From: Pseudomonas putida | Lineage (GTDB): Bacteria; Pseudomonadota; Gammaproteobacteria; Pseudomonadales; Pseudomonadaceae | Reading direction: 5' to 3' | Length of the DNA stretch: 64,000 nt | Assembly: GCF_002025705.1 (NCBI RefSeq) | Contig: NZ_CP018846.1 | Location: 5,261,501-5,325,500 of the forward strand | In this document: positions 57,623 to 64,000 of the stretch, one piece after another | How positions within the stretch are numbered: position 1 is the first letter of the stretch | How the letters are laid out: each line of letters begins with the position of its first letter | Made by a program: the position numbers and the translations under genes | The notes under the pieces: generated by a model | Database searches by the model: none | What the model saw: the letters and a program-made list of their open reading frames with translations, nothing else | What the model was told of the DNA's origin: nothing

Positions 57623-58699
57623 ATGCAACATTTCTTGCCATCACGTCACCAGCTCGTGTACCTGGCATTCGGCCCGGCCACCTATCACCAGGAAGCCTGT
57701 TTCAGCATCGTCAGCGCCCTCGCGCATCTGGGAAACAGTGCCAACCCAGCCATCGACATCCAGGTCTATACCGACAATGCCGAGCCTTACGGCAAACTGC
57801 CGGTGGTTGTCCATCTGCTCGACGAGGCTACTCGCAACGCCTGGAACAAGCCCCACGGCTATCACTTCCGCAGCAAGCATGTGCTGATGCGCCAAGTGCT
57901 ACAGCAACATCCTCAGGCCGTGCTGATCGACACCGATACCTTCTTCCGCAAGTCGCCACTGCAGCTGTTCCAGCGGGTCAAACCCGGCACTCTGCTATGC
58001 AACGCCATCGGCGCGCGCTACGGCGAAAATCAGAAGTGCCTGCTGTACACGAACCTGCTCAGCATTCTCGAATCGCGCGGCCTGGCTGACTGCCAGATGC
58101 CACTGGTCAACTCGGGCGTGATCGGGCTGTGCGCCGAGGACATCGATGTCCTGGACCGCTCCATTGCCATGATGGACGAGTTCTATCCGTTGGTCCGCAC
58201 CGCCTACACCCTGGAAGAGTTCTGCCTGGCGGTGGCCGCTTATCGCAAGTTGGAGCTGGCCGAATGTACCGACGTCATTCACCACTACTGGAGCCGCAAG
58301 GCCCAGTTCCGCGCCAAGATCCAGGCCTGGCTGCATAAGCACGGCGATGACCCACTGGGCGCAGCGGCCCTTGCCGATGTGCTATTGGTCAACGACCAGC
58401 TGCCACGCCCACCAACCCTGCAACGCCTGTGCTACAAGGCCTTGAGCTTGACCATGCCCAGCCGGGAGCGGCAGTTCGTGCGCGAACTGCTATATGGCTG
58501 CTACCCGTACCCCAACGAGTTCGATCGCGCCTGTGCTACGGCATGGTGGGACAAGGCACTGGAGAACCTCAACGAACGCTACGGGCGCATCGAACCCGAG
58601 CAGTTGCGCCAGTGCTTGCGCCACCCAAGCCTGCGCCTGTCACTGGGCGGCCGACGCAAGGATATCGAGGCACACCTGCTGCGTTCCTCCCATCGCTGA
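57623..58699 (+). CDS. Glycosyltransferase-like protein with DxD motif
   Basis: 358-residue cytosolic protein without signal peptide or membrane span. The segment AVLIDTDTFFRKSPLQLFQR has the D-x-D of GT-A nucleotide-sugar transferases, and MPLVNSGVIGLCAEDIDVLD resembles the acceptor-side N-S-G motif of family 8-like enzymes. A typical enzyme of the Glyco_transf_8 or related family is likely, but the donor is unknown. It is not part of the LPS cluster and has no sugar gene beside it. Start is ATG 57623; GTG 57611 is possible. Confidence 0.7.
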   Translation: MQHFLPSRHQLVYLAFGPATYHQEACFSIVSALAHLGNSANPAIDIQVYTDNAEPYGKLPVVVHLLDEATRNAWNKPHGYHFRSKHVLMRQVLQQHPQAVLIDTDTFFRKSPLQLFQRVKPGTLLCNAIGARYGENQKCLLYTNLLSILESRGLADCQMPLVNSGVIGLCAEDIDVLDRSIAMMDEFYPLVRTAYTLEEFCLAVAAYRKLELAECTDVIHHYWSRKAQFRAKIQAWLHKHGDDPLGAAALADVLLVNDQLPRPPTLQRLCYKALSLTMPSRERQFVRELLYGCYPYPNEFDRACATAWWDKALENLNERYGRIEPEQLRQCLRHPSLRLSLGGRRKDIEAHLLRSSHR

Positions 58700-58764
58700 T
58701 GCTGCCACTCGAGGGGGGGCTATCTTCACTGGCCTTGCCCTTGGTGAGCACGTAATCTCGCGCC

Positions 58765-59553
58765 ATGCCACACATCGCCCATCTGCTGTGCACCCTGCTG
58801 CTCGCCTGCCTGAGCCCGATGGCGCTGGGCGAGCGGCTGCGCCTGGTCAGCGACGACTGGGCACCGTATGTGTACCGTGATGGCGACCGGGTCAGGGGGA
58901 TTGATTACGAAGTCACCACCGAAGTGTTCCGCCGCCTGGGTGTGGAGGTGGACTGGCAGCTCCTGCCGTGGAAGCGTTGCCTGGCCTTGGTGGAGCAAGG
59001 GCTTGCTGACGGGGTGATGGACGTTTTTCAGGTCGAGTCGCGTAAAACGTACCTGGTCTACCCGGCTGAGCCCATGTCCGATGTCGAGTTCGTGCTGTTT
59101 CAGGCCAGTGACCGGCGCCATGCCATCCACCAGCTGAATGACCTTGCCGGCCTGACCGTCGGCACTTCGCCGGGCTACGCCTACGACACGGCATTCAACG
59201 AATCCACAGATTTTCGCCGCGAAACCGCGCCGAGCCACGAAGCCAATTTCGGCAAGCTCATACGCGGGCGCATCGATCTGCTGGTCACCGACCGCATGGT
59301 CGGGCGTTACTTGCGCCATCAGCTTGGCCTCGAACAGCAAGTGGAAGAGCTGCCCCTTGTCATCAGCCGTCAGCCGCAATATCTGGGCCTGGCACGCAAA
59401 CCCGGGCGCGAACAACTGGCGCTGGCGTTTACCGAAGAGCTGCGCCGCTTCAAGCAGGAACCGGCATTCGAGGCGATTATCGAACACTACATCGGCGACG
59501 CTGGTGATCTTGTCGGCGCCGTTGAGCAGCAGGAAAGCAGCACGCTGCGCTAG
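58765..59553 (+). CDS. Periplasmic substrate-binding protein, SBP_bac_3 type (second orphan)
   Basis: 262-residue exported protein of the solute-binding family 3. The signal peptide [20 protein letters not shown] is followed by [19 protein letters not shown], the typical first strand and ligand loop. [20 protein letters not shown] and [16 protein letters not shown] fit lobe 2. No permease or ATPase gene is linked, as with the other orphan near 34 kb, to which it looks moderately similar. The ligand is unknown; roles outside transport, for example as a sensor-associated protein, are possible. Confidence 0.82.
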   Translation: MPHIAHLLCTLLLACLSPMALGERLRLVSDDWAPYVYRDGDRVRGIDYEVTTEVFRRLGVEVDWQLLPWKRCLALVEQGLADGVMDVFQVESRKTYLVYPAEPMSDVEFVLFQASDRRHAIHQLNDLAGLTVGTSPGYAYDTAFNESTDFRRETAPSHEANFGKLIRGRIDLLVTDRMVGRYLRHQLGLEQQVEELPLVISRQPQYLGLARKPGREQLALAFTEELRRFKQEPAFEAIIEHYIGDAGDLVGAVEQQESSTLR

Positions 59554-59771
59554 CTCTGTTATACTCGGGCCTTCCCGCCCGGCTCACGCCCGGACGCTCG
59601 GCCTCGCAACAGGCATCCCGATCGGCATTGACGCACCTTTGCGTCCACCCTCCGCTTCCCGGATGTGCAGTGAAAGCCCAGCTGGACCGGACGCGATCGC
59701 ATCCCTTGGATGCCCGTCGCGCCAGGCAGAACATCCCAACGGGCCCAGCCCCCACGAGAACAGGATTGCCC
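59554..59771 (+). promoter_or_regulatory. Long leader region of rhlE
   Basis: 218-bp region without a gene. A TATACT hexamer at 59560-59565 could be a -10 box, which would give a 5' leader of about 200 nucleotides, a length seen for other DEAD-box and cold-shock genes whose leaders control translation. No convincing -35 or conserved RNA motif was recognised. Confidence 0.35.
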
Positions 59772-61673
59772 ATGTCCTTTGCTTCCCTCGGTCTCTCCGA
59801 GGCTCTTGTCCGCGCTATCGAGGCAGCGGGCTACACCCAGCCGACCCCGGTGCAACAGCGGGCCATTCCCGCCGTGTTGCAAGGCCGCGACCTGATGGTT
59901 GCCGCACAGACCGGTACTGGTAAGACCGGCGGCTTCGCCTTGCCGATCCTCGAGCGCCTGTTCCCGGCCGGCCACCCCGACAAGTCCCAACGGCACGGCC
60001 CGCGCCAACCTCGCGTACTGGTCCTGACCCCGACCCGCGAACTCGCCGCCCAGGTTCACGACAGTTTCAAGGTGTACGCCCGCGACCTGCCACTGGTCAG
60101 CGCCTGCATCTTCGGCGGTGTTGGCATGAACCCGCAGATCCAGGCCATTGCCAAGGGTGTCGACGTGCTCGTCGCCTGCCCGGGGCGCCTGCTCGACCTG
60201 GCCGGCCAAGGCAAGGTCGACCTGGCCCACGTGGAAATCCTGGTCCTCGACGAAGCCGACCGCATGCTCGACATGGGCTTCATTCATGACGTCAAGAAGG
60301 TCCTCGCCCGCCTGCCAGCCAAGCGCCAGAACCTGCTGTTCTCGGCAACCTTCTCCAAGGACATCACCGACCTTGCCGACAAGCTCCTGCACAACCCGGA
60401 GCGCATCGAGGTCACCCCGCCGAACACCACCGTCGAGCGTATCGAACAGCGCGTCTACCGCCTGCCGGCCAGCCACAAGCGCGCCTTGCTGGCGCACCTG
60501 ATCACGCTGGGTGCCTGGGAGCAGGTGCTGGTGTTCACCCGCACCAAGCACGGCGCCAACCGCCTGGCCGAGTACCTGGAAAAGCACGGCCTGACCGCCG
60601 CCGCTATCCACGGTAACAAGAGCCAGAACGCCCGCACCAAGGCACTGGCCGATTTCAAGGCCAACAATGTGCGCGTGCTGGTGGCCACCGACATCGCCGC
60701 CCGTGGTCTGGACATCGATCAGCTGCCCCACGTGGTCAACTTCGAGCTGCCGAATGTCGAGGAAGACTACGTGCACCGCATCGGCCGTACCGGCCGTGCC
60801 GGGCGCTCGGGCGAAGCCATCTCCATGGTCGCGCCGGATGAAGAGAAGCTGCTCAAGAGCATCGAGCGGGTCACCAAGCAGAAGATCCCCGATGGCGACT
60901 GGATGGGCTTCGATGCCAGCCAGGTAGAGGCCGAAAAGCCTGAGGTGCGCGAGCGCCAGCAGAACAGCGGCCGCGGTGGTCGCAACCAGCAGCAGGCCCG
61001 TGGCGAAGGCAGCAAAGACGCCAATGGCGGCCGCAAGGACAAGGGCAAGGACAAAGGCAAGGCCAAGCAGCAGGCTGCAGACAAGCCGGCGGACAAGGAA
61101 AAGTCCGGCGACAAGCAGCAACCGCGCAAGCCGCGTGACAAGAAGCCGCGCCAGCAGCAACAGGCCAGCAACGCCCCTGCAGCGAAAGCATCTGCCGACC
61201 GTGATCCGGAAGAGTTCCTGGACGACGATATCGACAACTTCGGTAACCGCGCCGACTACGTCAGCCCTTACCAGAACGGTAAAGGCCAAGGCCGCAACCG
61301 CCGTCCAGGCGGCGCAGGTCAAGGCCAGGGCCAAAGCCAAGGCAGCGGCCAGCGCAGCAACAACGGCGGCGGCCAAGGCCAGGGCCGCAATGCGGGCGGC
61401 CAGCAGCGCAGCGCCAGCGGCGACAAGCGCCCGCGCAACAACAATGGTGGCGGTGCCCGTCGCGACAACAATGGCGGTGGCCGTAACCGCTCGGCCGGCC
61501 GTGACGATGCCTCTCGCCAGGAGCCAGCAGTACGCAGCACCCGCGAACAGCACCAGCCGGTGATCATCCGCAAGGAATCCAAGCTCGATCGTTACCCGAC
61601 GCCCGAGCAACTGGACGACCTGCCGAGCCGCCCTCGCGGCGAGCGCCCTGCACTGCTCACCCGCAAGGGCTGA
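59772..61673 (+). CDS. rhlE: DEAD-box RNA helicase RhlE with long basic tail
   Basis: 633-residue ATP-dependent RNA helicase. Start [20 protein letters not shown] (ATG 59772); 48 open codons upstream are leader. Motifs: TPVQQRAIP (Q), AQTGTGKT (Walker A), [20 protein letters not shown] (DEAD), [19 protein letters not shown] and [10 protein letters not shown]. From about residue 385 the protein is disordered and low in complexity, first Gln/Arg/Gly, then Lys/Pro/Ala, then Gly/Gln/Asn/Arg repeats ([20 protein letters not shown]). Such tails bind RNA non-specifically and promote condensates. Role: RNA decay and ribosome assembly, known in pseudomonads to matter at low temperature. Confidence 0.95.
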   Translation: MSFASLGLSEALVRAIEAAGYTQPTPVQQRAIPAVLQGRDLMVAAQTGTGKTGGFALPILERLFPAGHPDKSQRHGPRQPRVLVLTPTRELAAQVHDSFKVYARDLPLVSACIFGGVGMNPQIQAIAKGVDVLVACPGRLLDLAGQGKVDLAHVEILVLDEADRMLDMGFIHDVKKVLARLPAKRQNLLFSATFSKDITDLADKLLHNPERIEVTPPNTTVERIEQRVYRLPASHKRALLAHLITLGAWEQVLVFTRTKHGANRLAEYLEKHGLTAAAIHGNKSQNARTKALADFKANNVRVLVATDIAARGLDIDQLPHVVNFELPNVEEDYVHRIGRTGRAGRSGEAISMVAPDEEKLLKSIERVTKQKIPDGDWMGFDASQVEAEKPEVRERQQNSGRGGRNQQQARGEGSKDANGGRKDKGKDKGKAKQQAADKPADKEKSGDKQQPRKPRDKKPRQQQQASNAPAAKASADRDPEEFLDDDIDNFGNRADYVSPYQNGKGQGRNRRPGGAGQGQGQSQGSGQRSNNGGGQGQGRNAGGQQRSASGDKRPRNNNGGGARRDNNGGGRNRSAGRDDASRQEPAVRSTREQHQPVIIRKESKLDRYPTPEQLDDLPSRPRGERPALLTRKG

Positions 61674-61689
61674 GCTGAGCATCAGGCAT

Positions 61690-61721
61690 AAAAAAACGCC
61701 GCCCAATGGGCGGCGTTTTTT
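61690..61721. terminator. Bidirectional intrinsic terminator
   Basis: CGCCGCCC-AAT-GGGCGGCG hairpin with a poly-A run on the left and T6 on the right, located between convergent rhlE and yceI; it should stop both transcripts. Confidence 0.95.
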
Positions 61722-61737
61722 ATTGCCTGAGCAATGT

Positions 61738-62316
61738 TTACTTCTGCTTCACACCTTCGACACTGATGTCCAGGTCCAGGGTCTGCGAAGTCGGGCCTGG
61801 GCCTTTGATGCCGAAGTCGTTCAGGTTCAGGGTGGTAGTAGCGTTGAAGCCTGCGCGCTCGCCGCCCCACGGGTCCTTGCCCTCACCGTTGAAGGTGGCC
61901 TTGAAGGTCACCGGCTTGGTCACGCCGTGCAGGGTCAGGTCGCCGGTCACGTCCGCAGTCTTGGCACCGGTCGATTTGACGGCGGTGGAGACGAACTTGG
62001 CATCCGGATACTTGCTGACGTCCAGGAAGTCTTTGCTGGCGATGTGCTTGTCACGCTCGGCATGGTTCGACCAGACACTGGCAGTCTTCAGGTCGACGTT
62101 GATCTTGCTGGCCTCAGGCTTGGCGCTGTCCCAGGAGAAGTCGCCGCTGAAGTCCTTGAAGGTGCCATGGATGAAGCTGTAGCCCAGGTGGCTGATCTTC
62201 CAGTCGACGAACGCGTGCTGGCCTTCCTTGTCGATCTTGTACTCGGCAGCCATGGCCTGGCCGGCGGAGAACAGAGCGGTACCGAGCGCCAGAGCGGCAA
62301 AAGTCTTTTTCAACAT
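61738..62316 (-). CDS. yceI: YceI-family periplasmic lipid-binding protein
   Basis: 192-residue exported protein with a lipocalin-like barrel that binds an isoprenoid chain. The start [20 protein letters not shown] gives a Sec signal ending AMAA; GGAAG(T)AAGG precedes it, and a longer frame open from 62391 starts inside the next gene. Mature part: [40 protein letters not shown] and the terminal [11 protein letters not shown]. It is encoded just downstream of the cytochrome b561 gene (34 bp), a frequent pairing that suggests a quinone-related role. Confidence 0.94.
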   Translation of the reverse strand: MLKKTFAALALGTALFSAGQAMAAEYKIDKEGQHAFVDWKISHLGYSFIHGTFKDFSGDFSWDSAKPEASKINVDLKTASVWSNHAERDKHIASKDFLDVSKYPDAKFVSTAVKSTGAKTADVTGDLTLHGVTKPVTFKATFNGEGKDPWGGERAGFNATTTLNLNDFGIKGPGPTSQTLDLDISVEGVKQK

Positions 62317-62350
62317 CCTTACTTCCTTCCTATGCAATTGAGGTTGAGAG

Positions 62351-62902
62351 TCAAGCTTTGCGGCCCAGCATGCGGGCCAGGGTCGCGTCACGGTCGATGA
62401 AATGGTGTTTCAGGGCGGCCAGGGCGTGCAGCACGGCGAAGATCACCAAGCCCCATGCCAGCCACAGATGAATGACGCCGGCCAGGTCCGCCTGATCAGG
62501 CAGGTCGCTGATCAGCGCCGGCACGTCGAACAGGCCGAATACCGGGATGCCGACTCCGTCAGCAGTGGAAATCAGGTATCCGGCGATCATTACCGCAAAC
62601 AGCCCCAGGTACAGTGCCAGATGCCCCAGCTTGGCCGCCACGCGGGTCAGTGCCCCGTGGTTGGCCGGTGCCGGTGGTGGCGGGCTGATGAAACGCCAGA
62701 CCACGCGCAACAACATCACCGCCAGCAATACCAGGCCGATGCTCTTGTGCAGGTCAGGGCCGGCCTTGCGCCACGGGTCGTAGTAGTCGAGACCGACCAT
62801 CCACAGCCCCAGGCCAAACAAGCCGAAAACTGCCAAGGCAACGCCCCAGTGCAGGACGATGCTGACCACGCCATAGCGAGAAGGTGAATTGCGCAGTTGC
62901 AT
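62351..62902 (-). CDS. Cytochrome b561-type membrane protein
   Basis: 183-residue inner-membrane di-heme cytochrome with four transmembrane helices. Likely heme-ligating His residues are visible in helix 1 ([14 protein letters not shown]), helix 2 ([14 protein letters not shown]) and helix 4 ([20 protein letters not shown]). It exchanges electrons with quinol, and in E. coli CybB acts as a superoxide:quinone oxidoreductase. It lies upstream of yceI in one operon. The upstream 165 bp are AT-rich, with no site I can name. Confidence 0.9.
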   Translation of the reverse strand: MQLRNSPSRYGVVSIVLHWGVALAVFGLFGLGLWMVGLDYYDPWRKAGPDLHKSIGLVLLAVMLLRVVWRFISPPPPAPANHGALTRVAAKLGHLALYLGLFAVMIAGYLISTADGVGIPVFGLFDVPALISDLPDQADLAGVIHLWLAWGLVIFAVLHALAALKHHFIDRDATLARMLGRKA

Positions 62903-63067
62903 GATGACGTGGTTCCCCGTGAAAGCTGTGCACAGACTAACGCGTAACGTATCGAATAAAAGATTAAAAAATTGCTTTGGATTATCTAAAAATCCGATAG
63001 TTAGTGTGCGAGTTTCCTATTAAGGAAACATTAACAATAGTCGGAGAGTTAGACGTTTCCAGTGCCG

Positions 63068-63138
63068 GCCTCTTCGCGGGTAAACCCGCTCCCACAAGTG
63101 CTGCGACATGTGGAAGCGGGTTTACCCGCGAAGAGGCC
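63068..63138. repeat. Inverted REP pair
   Basis: Inverted arms of GGCCTCTTCGCGGGTAAACC type, ending at 63138, bracket a short CACAAGTGCTGCGACATGTG stretch. It lies between the cytochrome b561 gene and the amine oxidase gene. Confidence 0.88.
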
Positions 63139-63148
63139 AGTGCTGGTA

Positions 63149-64000
63149 TCAGTCTGCTTTGGCCTGGTTATCGGTCACAGGCTTCTTGGCAGGCGCGGAC
63201 TTGGCCGTGGCCTTTTTTGTCTCGACCGCCTTGTGCGCCTGCTTGGCCGCAGGTTTTGCCGCAGGCTTGTGCGCCGGTGCATGCTTGGCCGGTGCTGCCT
63301 TGGTCGCGGCGGGCTTGGCCGGCTCTTCCTTGGCGATTTCTGCAGGTGCGGGGGTAGCAGGGGCAGCTGCAGGAGCAGGAGCCGGTGCGACTTCCTCGAC
63401 CTTGGCAACCGGCGCAGCCTTCACTTCAGGCTTGTCAGCGCCACCAAACAGGCGCGAGAAGAACCCGCCGCTGTCTTTCTTCGCCACCGCTGCGCCCGCC
63501 GTCGCCGCTGCCGCAACGGTTGCGGCCTTGGCCGGGTCGAACGACTTGCCAGCGAGCAGGTCCTGCACCTGGCTGGCAGCGCGCTGGCCACTGCGCAGAG
63601 CCCCTTCAAGGGTACCCGGATACAGCGCATCAGTGTGCTCACCGGCAAAGGTGATGCGCTGCACCGGGCGCTCCCACAGGCGCCAGTACTTGCTGATCTG
63701 CCCCGGGCCATAAGCCAGGTAAGCACCACCGGTGCCAGCATCGACGCTGTAACGCTTGACCTCGTAACCGGTGAATGCGCCACGGGCCTGTGGATAGAAC
63801 GCATGCAGGCGGATCAGTACCTGGTCGACCATCTGTTTGTCGCCAAAGGCCTGCAGCAGGCGCGCATTGTCGCCCGACAGGTTGATCACCACATTGGCGC
63901 CGCCTTTGAGCGCCGGCTCGATCCACAGCATGCCGAGGCCGGCGTTACTGAAGATCTCGCCCGACATGCGTGCGCGGCTTTCCCATACAGGCTGTTTGAA
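63149..64000 (-). CDS. Flavin amine oxidase with Lys/Ala/Pro-rich C-terminal tail (5' truncated)
   Basis: C-terminal 283 residues of a flavin monoamine oxidase family protein; the frame is open to the right edge, so the FAD-binding N-terminus is outside. The visible catalytic-domain end includes KRYSVDAGTGGAYLAYGPGQ, ITFAGEHTDALYPGTLEGAL (the FAD-contacting AGEHT) and RSGQRAASQVQDLL, which ends a normal amine oxidase. About 130 further residues follow, made mostly of Ala, Lys and Pro (for example KPAAKPAAKQAHKAVETKK), like histone H1 or AlgP. This extension is absent from ordinary family members. Substrate and purpose of the tail are unknown. Confidence 0.85.
   Translation of the reverse strand, partial: FKQPVWESRARMSGEIFSNAGLGMLWIEPALKGGANVVINLSGDNARLLQAFGDKQMVDQVLIRLHAFYPQARGAFTGYEVKRYSVDAGTGGAYLAYGPGQISKYWRLWERPVQRITFAGEHTDALYPGTLEGALRSGQRAASQVQDLLAGKSFDPAKAATVAAAATAGAAVAKKDSGGFFSRLFGGADKPEVKAAPVAKVEEVAPAPAPAAAPATPAPAEIAKEEPAKPAATKAAPAKHAPAHKPAAKPAAKQAHKAVETKKATAKSAPAKKPVTDNQAKAD

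Noticed and set aside
62903-63067. AT-rich segment upstream of the cytochrome b561 gene as a foreign insertion
   Set aside because: It is short, promoter-sized and bounded by a native REP pair; no insertion signature or gene was found.

Overview
This is a stretch of GC-rich chromosomal core genome from a Pseudomonas of the P. putida group. The assignment rests on three things I recognise: the LPS-core gene order hldE-msbA-kinase-waaL-GT2-ssg-dnpA-mig14-GT4-carbamoyltransferase (the same order as the PA4996-PA5005 region of P. aeruginosa), the tkt-epd-pgk-fba cluster followed by a divergent ArsR-methyltransferase/metK pair, and many P. putida-type REP pairs (core CGCGGNTAAANCCGCTCC) between genes. 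No transposase, integrase, phage gene, CRISPR array, rRNA or tRNA was seen. Both ends cut genes.

Layout. 0-2.7 kb: 3' part of a FAD oxidoreductase, an aldo/keto reductase and a protein with a degenerate Nudix-like box. 2.7-15.2 kb: a mostly minus-strand lipopolysaccharide block (heptose activation, lipid A-core flippase, O-antigen ligase, three glycosyltransferases, a PIG-L deacetylase, a Mig-14 protein and a carbamoyltransferase), with translational-coupling overlaps at several junctions. 15.5-22.3 kb: rlmJ, then divergent putP and putA (proline uptake and oxidation) separated by a control region with seven GTTGCA boxes, the known recognition motif of the PutA repressor. 22.3-34 kb: an acyl-CoA dehydrogenase, a non-canonical TldD/TldE-like pair, an MFS exporter, dbpA, a BaiN/YhiN-like flavoprotein and a YccS-type membrane protein. 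34-38.3 kb: an orphan periplasmic binding protein, elaA, a small winged-helix protein, a YgjP-type metallopeptidase and a large GGDEF-EAL response regulator.

38.5-47.2 kb: the minus-strand central-carbon cluster tkt-epd-pgk-(two small lipoproteins)-fba, then divergently a SahR-like ArsR regulator fused to a methyltransferase domain and metK. A perfect 24-bp palindrome lies in the divergent region next to a good sigma70 promoter. 47.2-54.9 kb: ligB, DUF1090, cytochrome c', mltA, MAPEG, EamA transporter, a CPA1 Na+/H+ antiporter and an acyl-CoA thioesterase. 55-57.5 kb: ahcY behind a SAH riboswitch, then metF. Together with sahR-metK this places much of the activated-methyl cycle in 12.6 kb, with two different SAH-linked control devices. 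57.6-64 kb: a glycosyltransferase-like protein, a second orphan binding protein, rhlE with a long basic tail, yceI-cytochrome b561, and the 3' part of a flavin amine oxidase with a Lys/Ala/Pro-rich tail.

The least ordinary items are a 234-239 bp near-palindromic repeat present twice (22351-22584 and 52687-52925), the PutA operator array, the SahR palindrome with a predicted leaderless transcript, the SAH riboswitch, the second TldD/TldE pair, a kinase-fold protein lacking its catalytic Asp, and the histone-like tail on the amine oxidase. I did not find a clearly new multi-gene system; most of the window is conserved housekeeping sequence.
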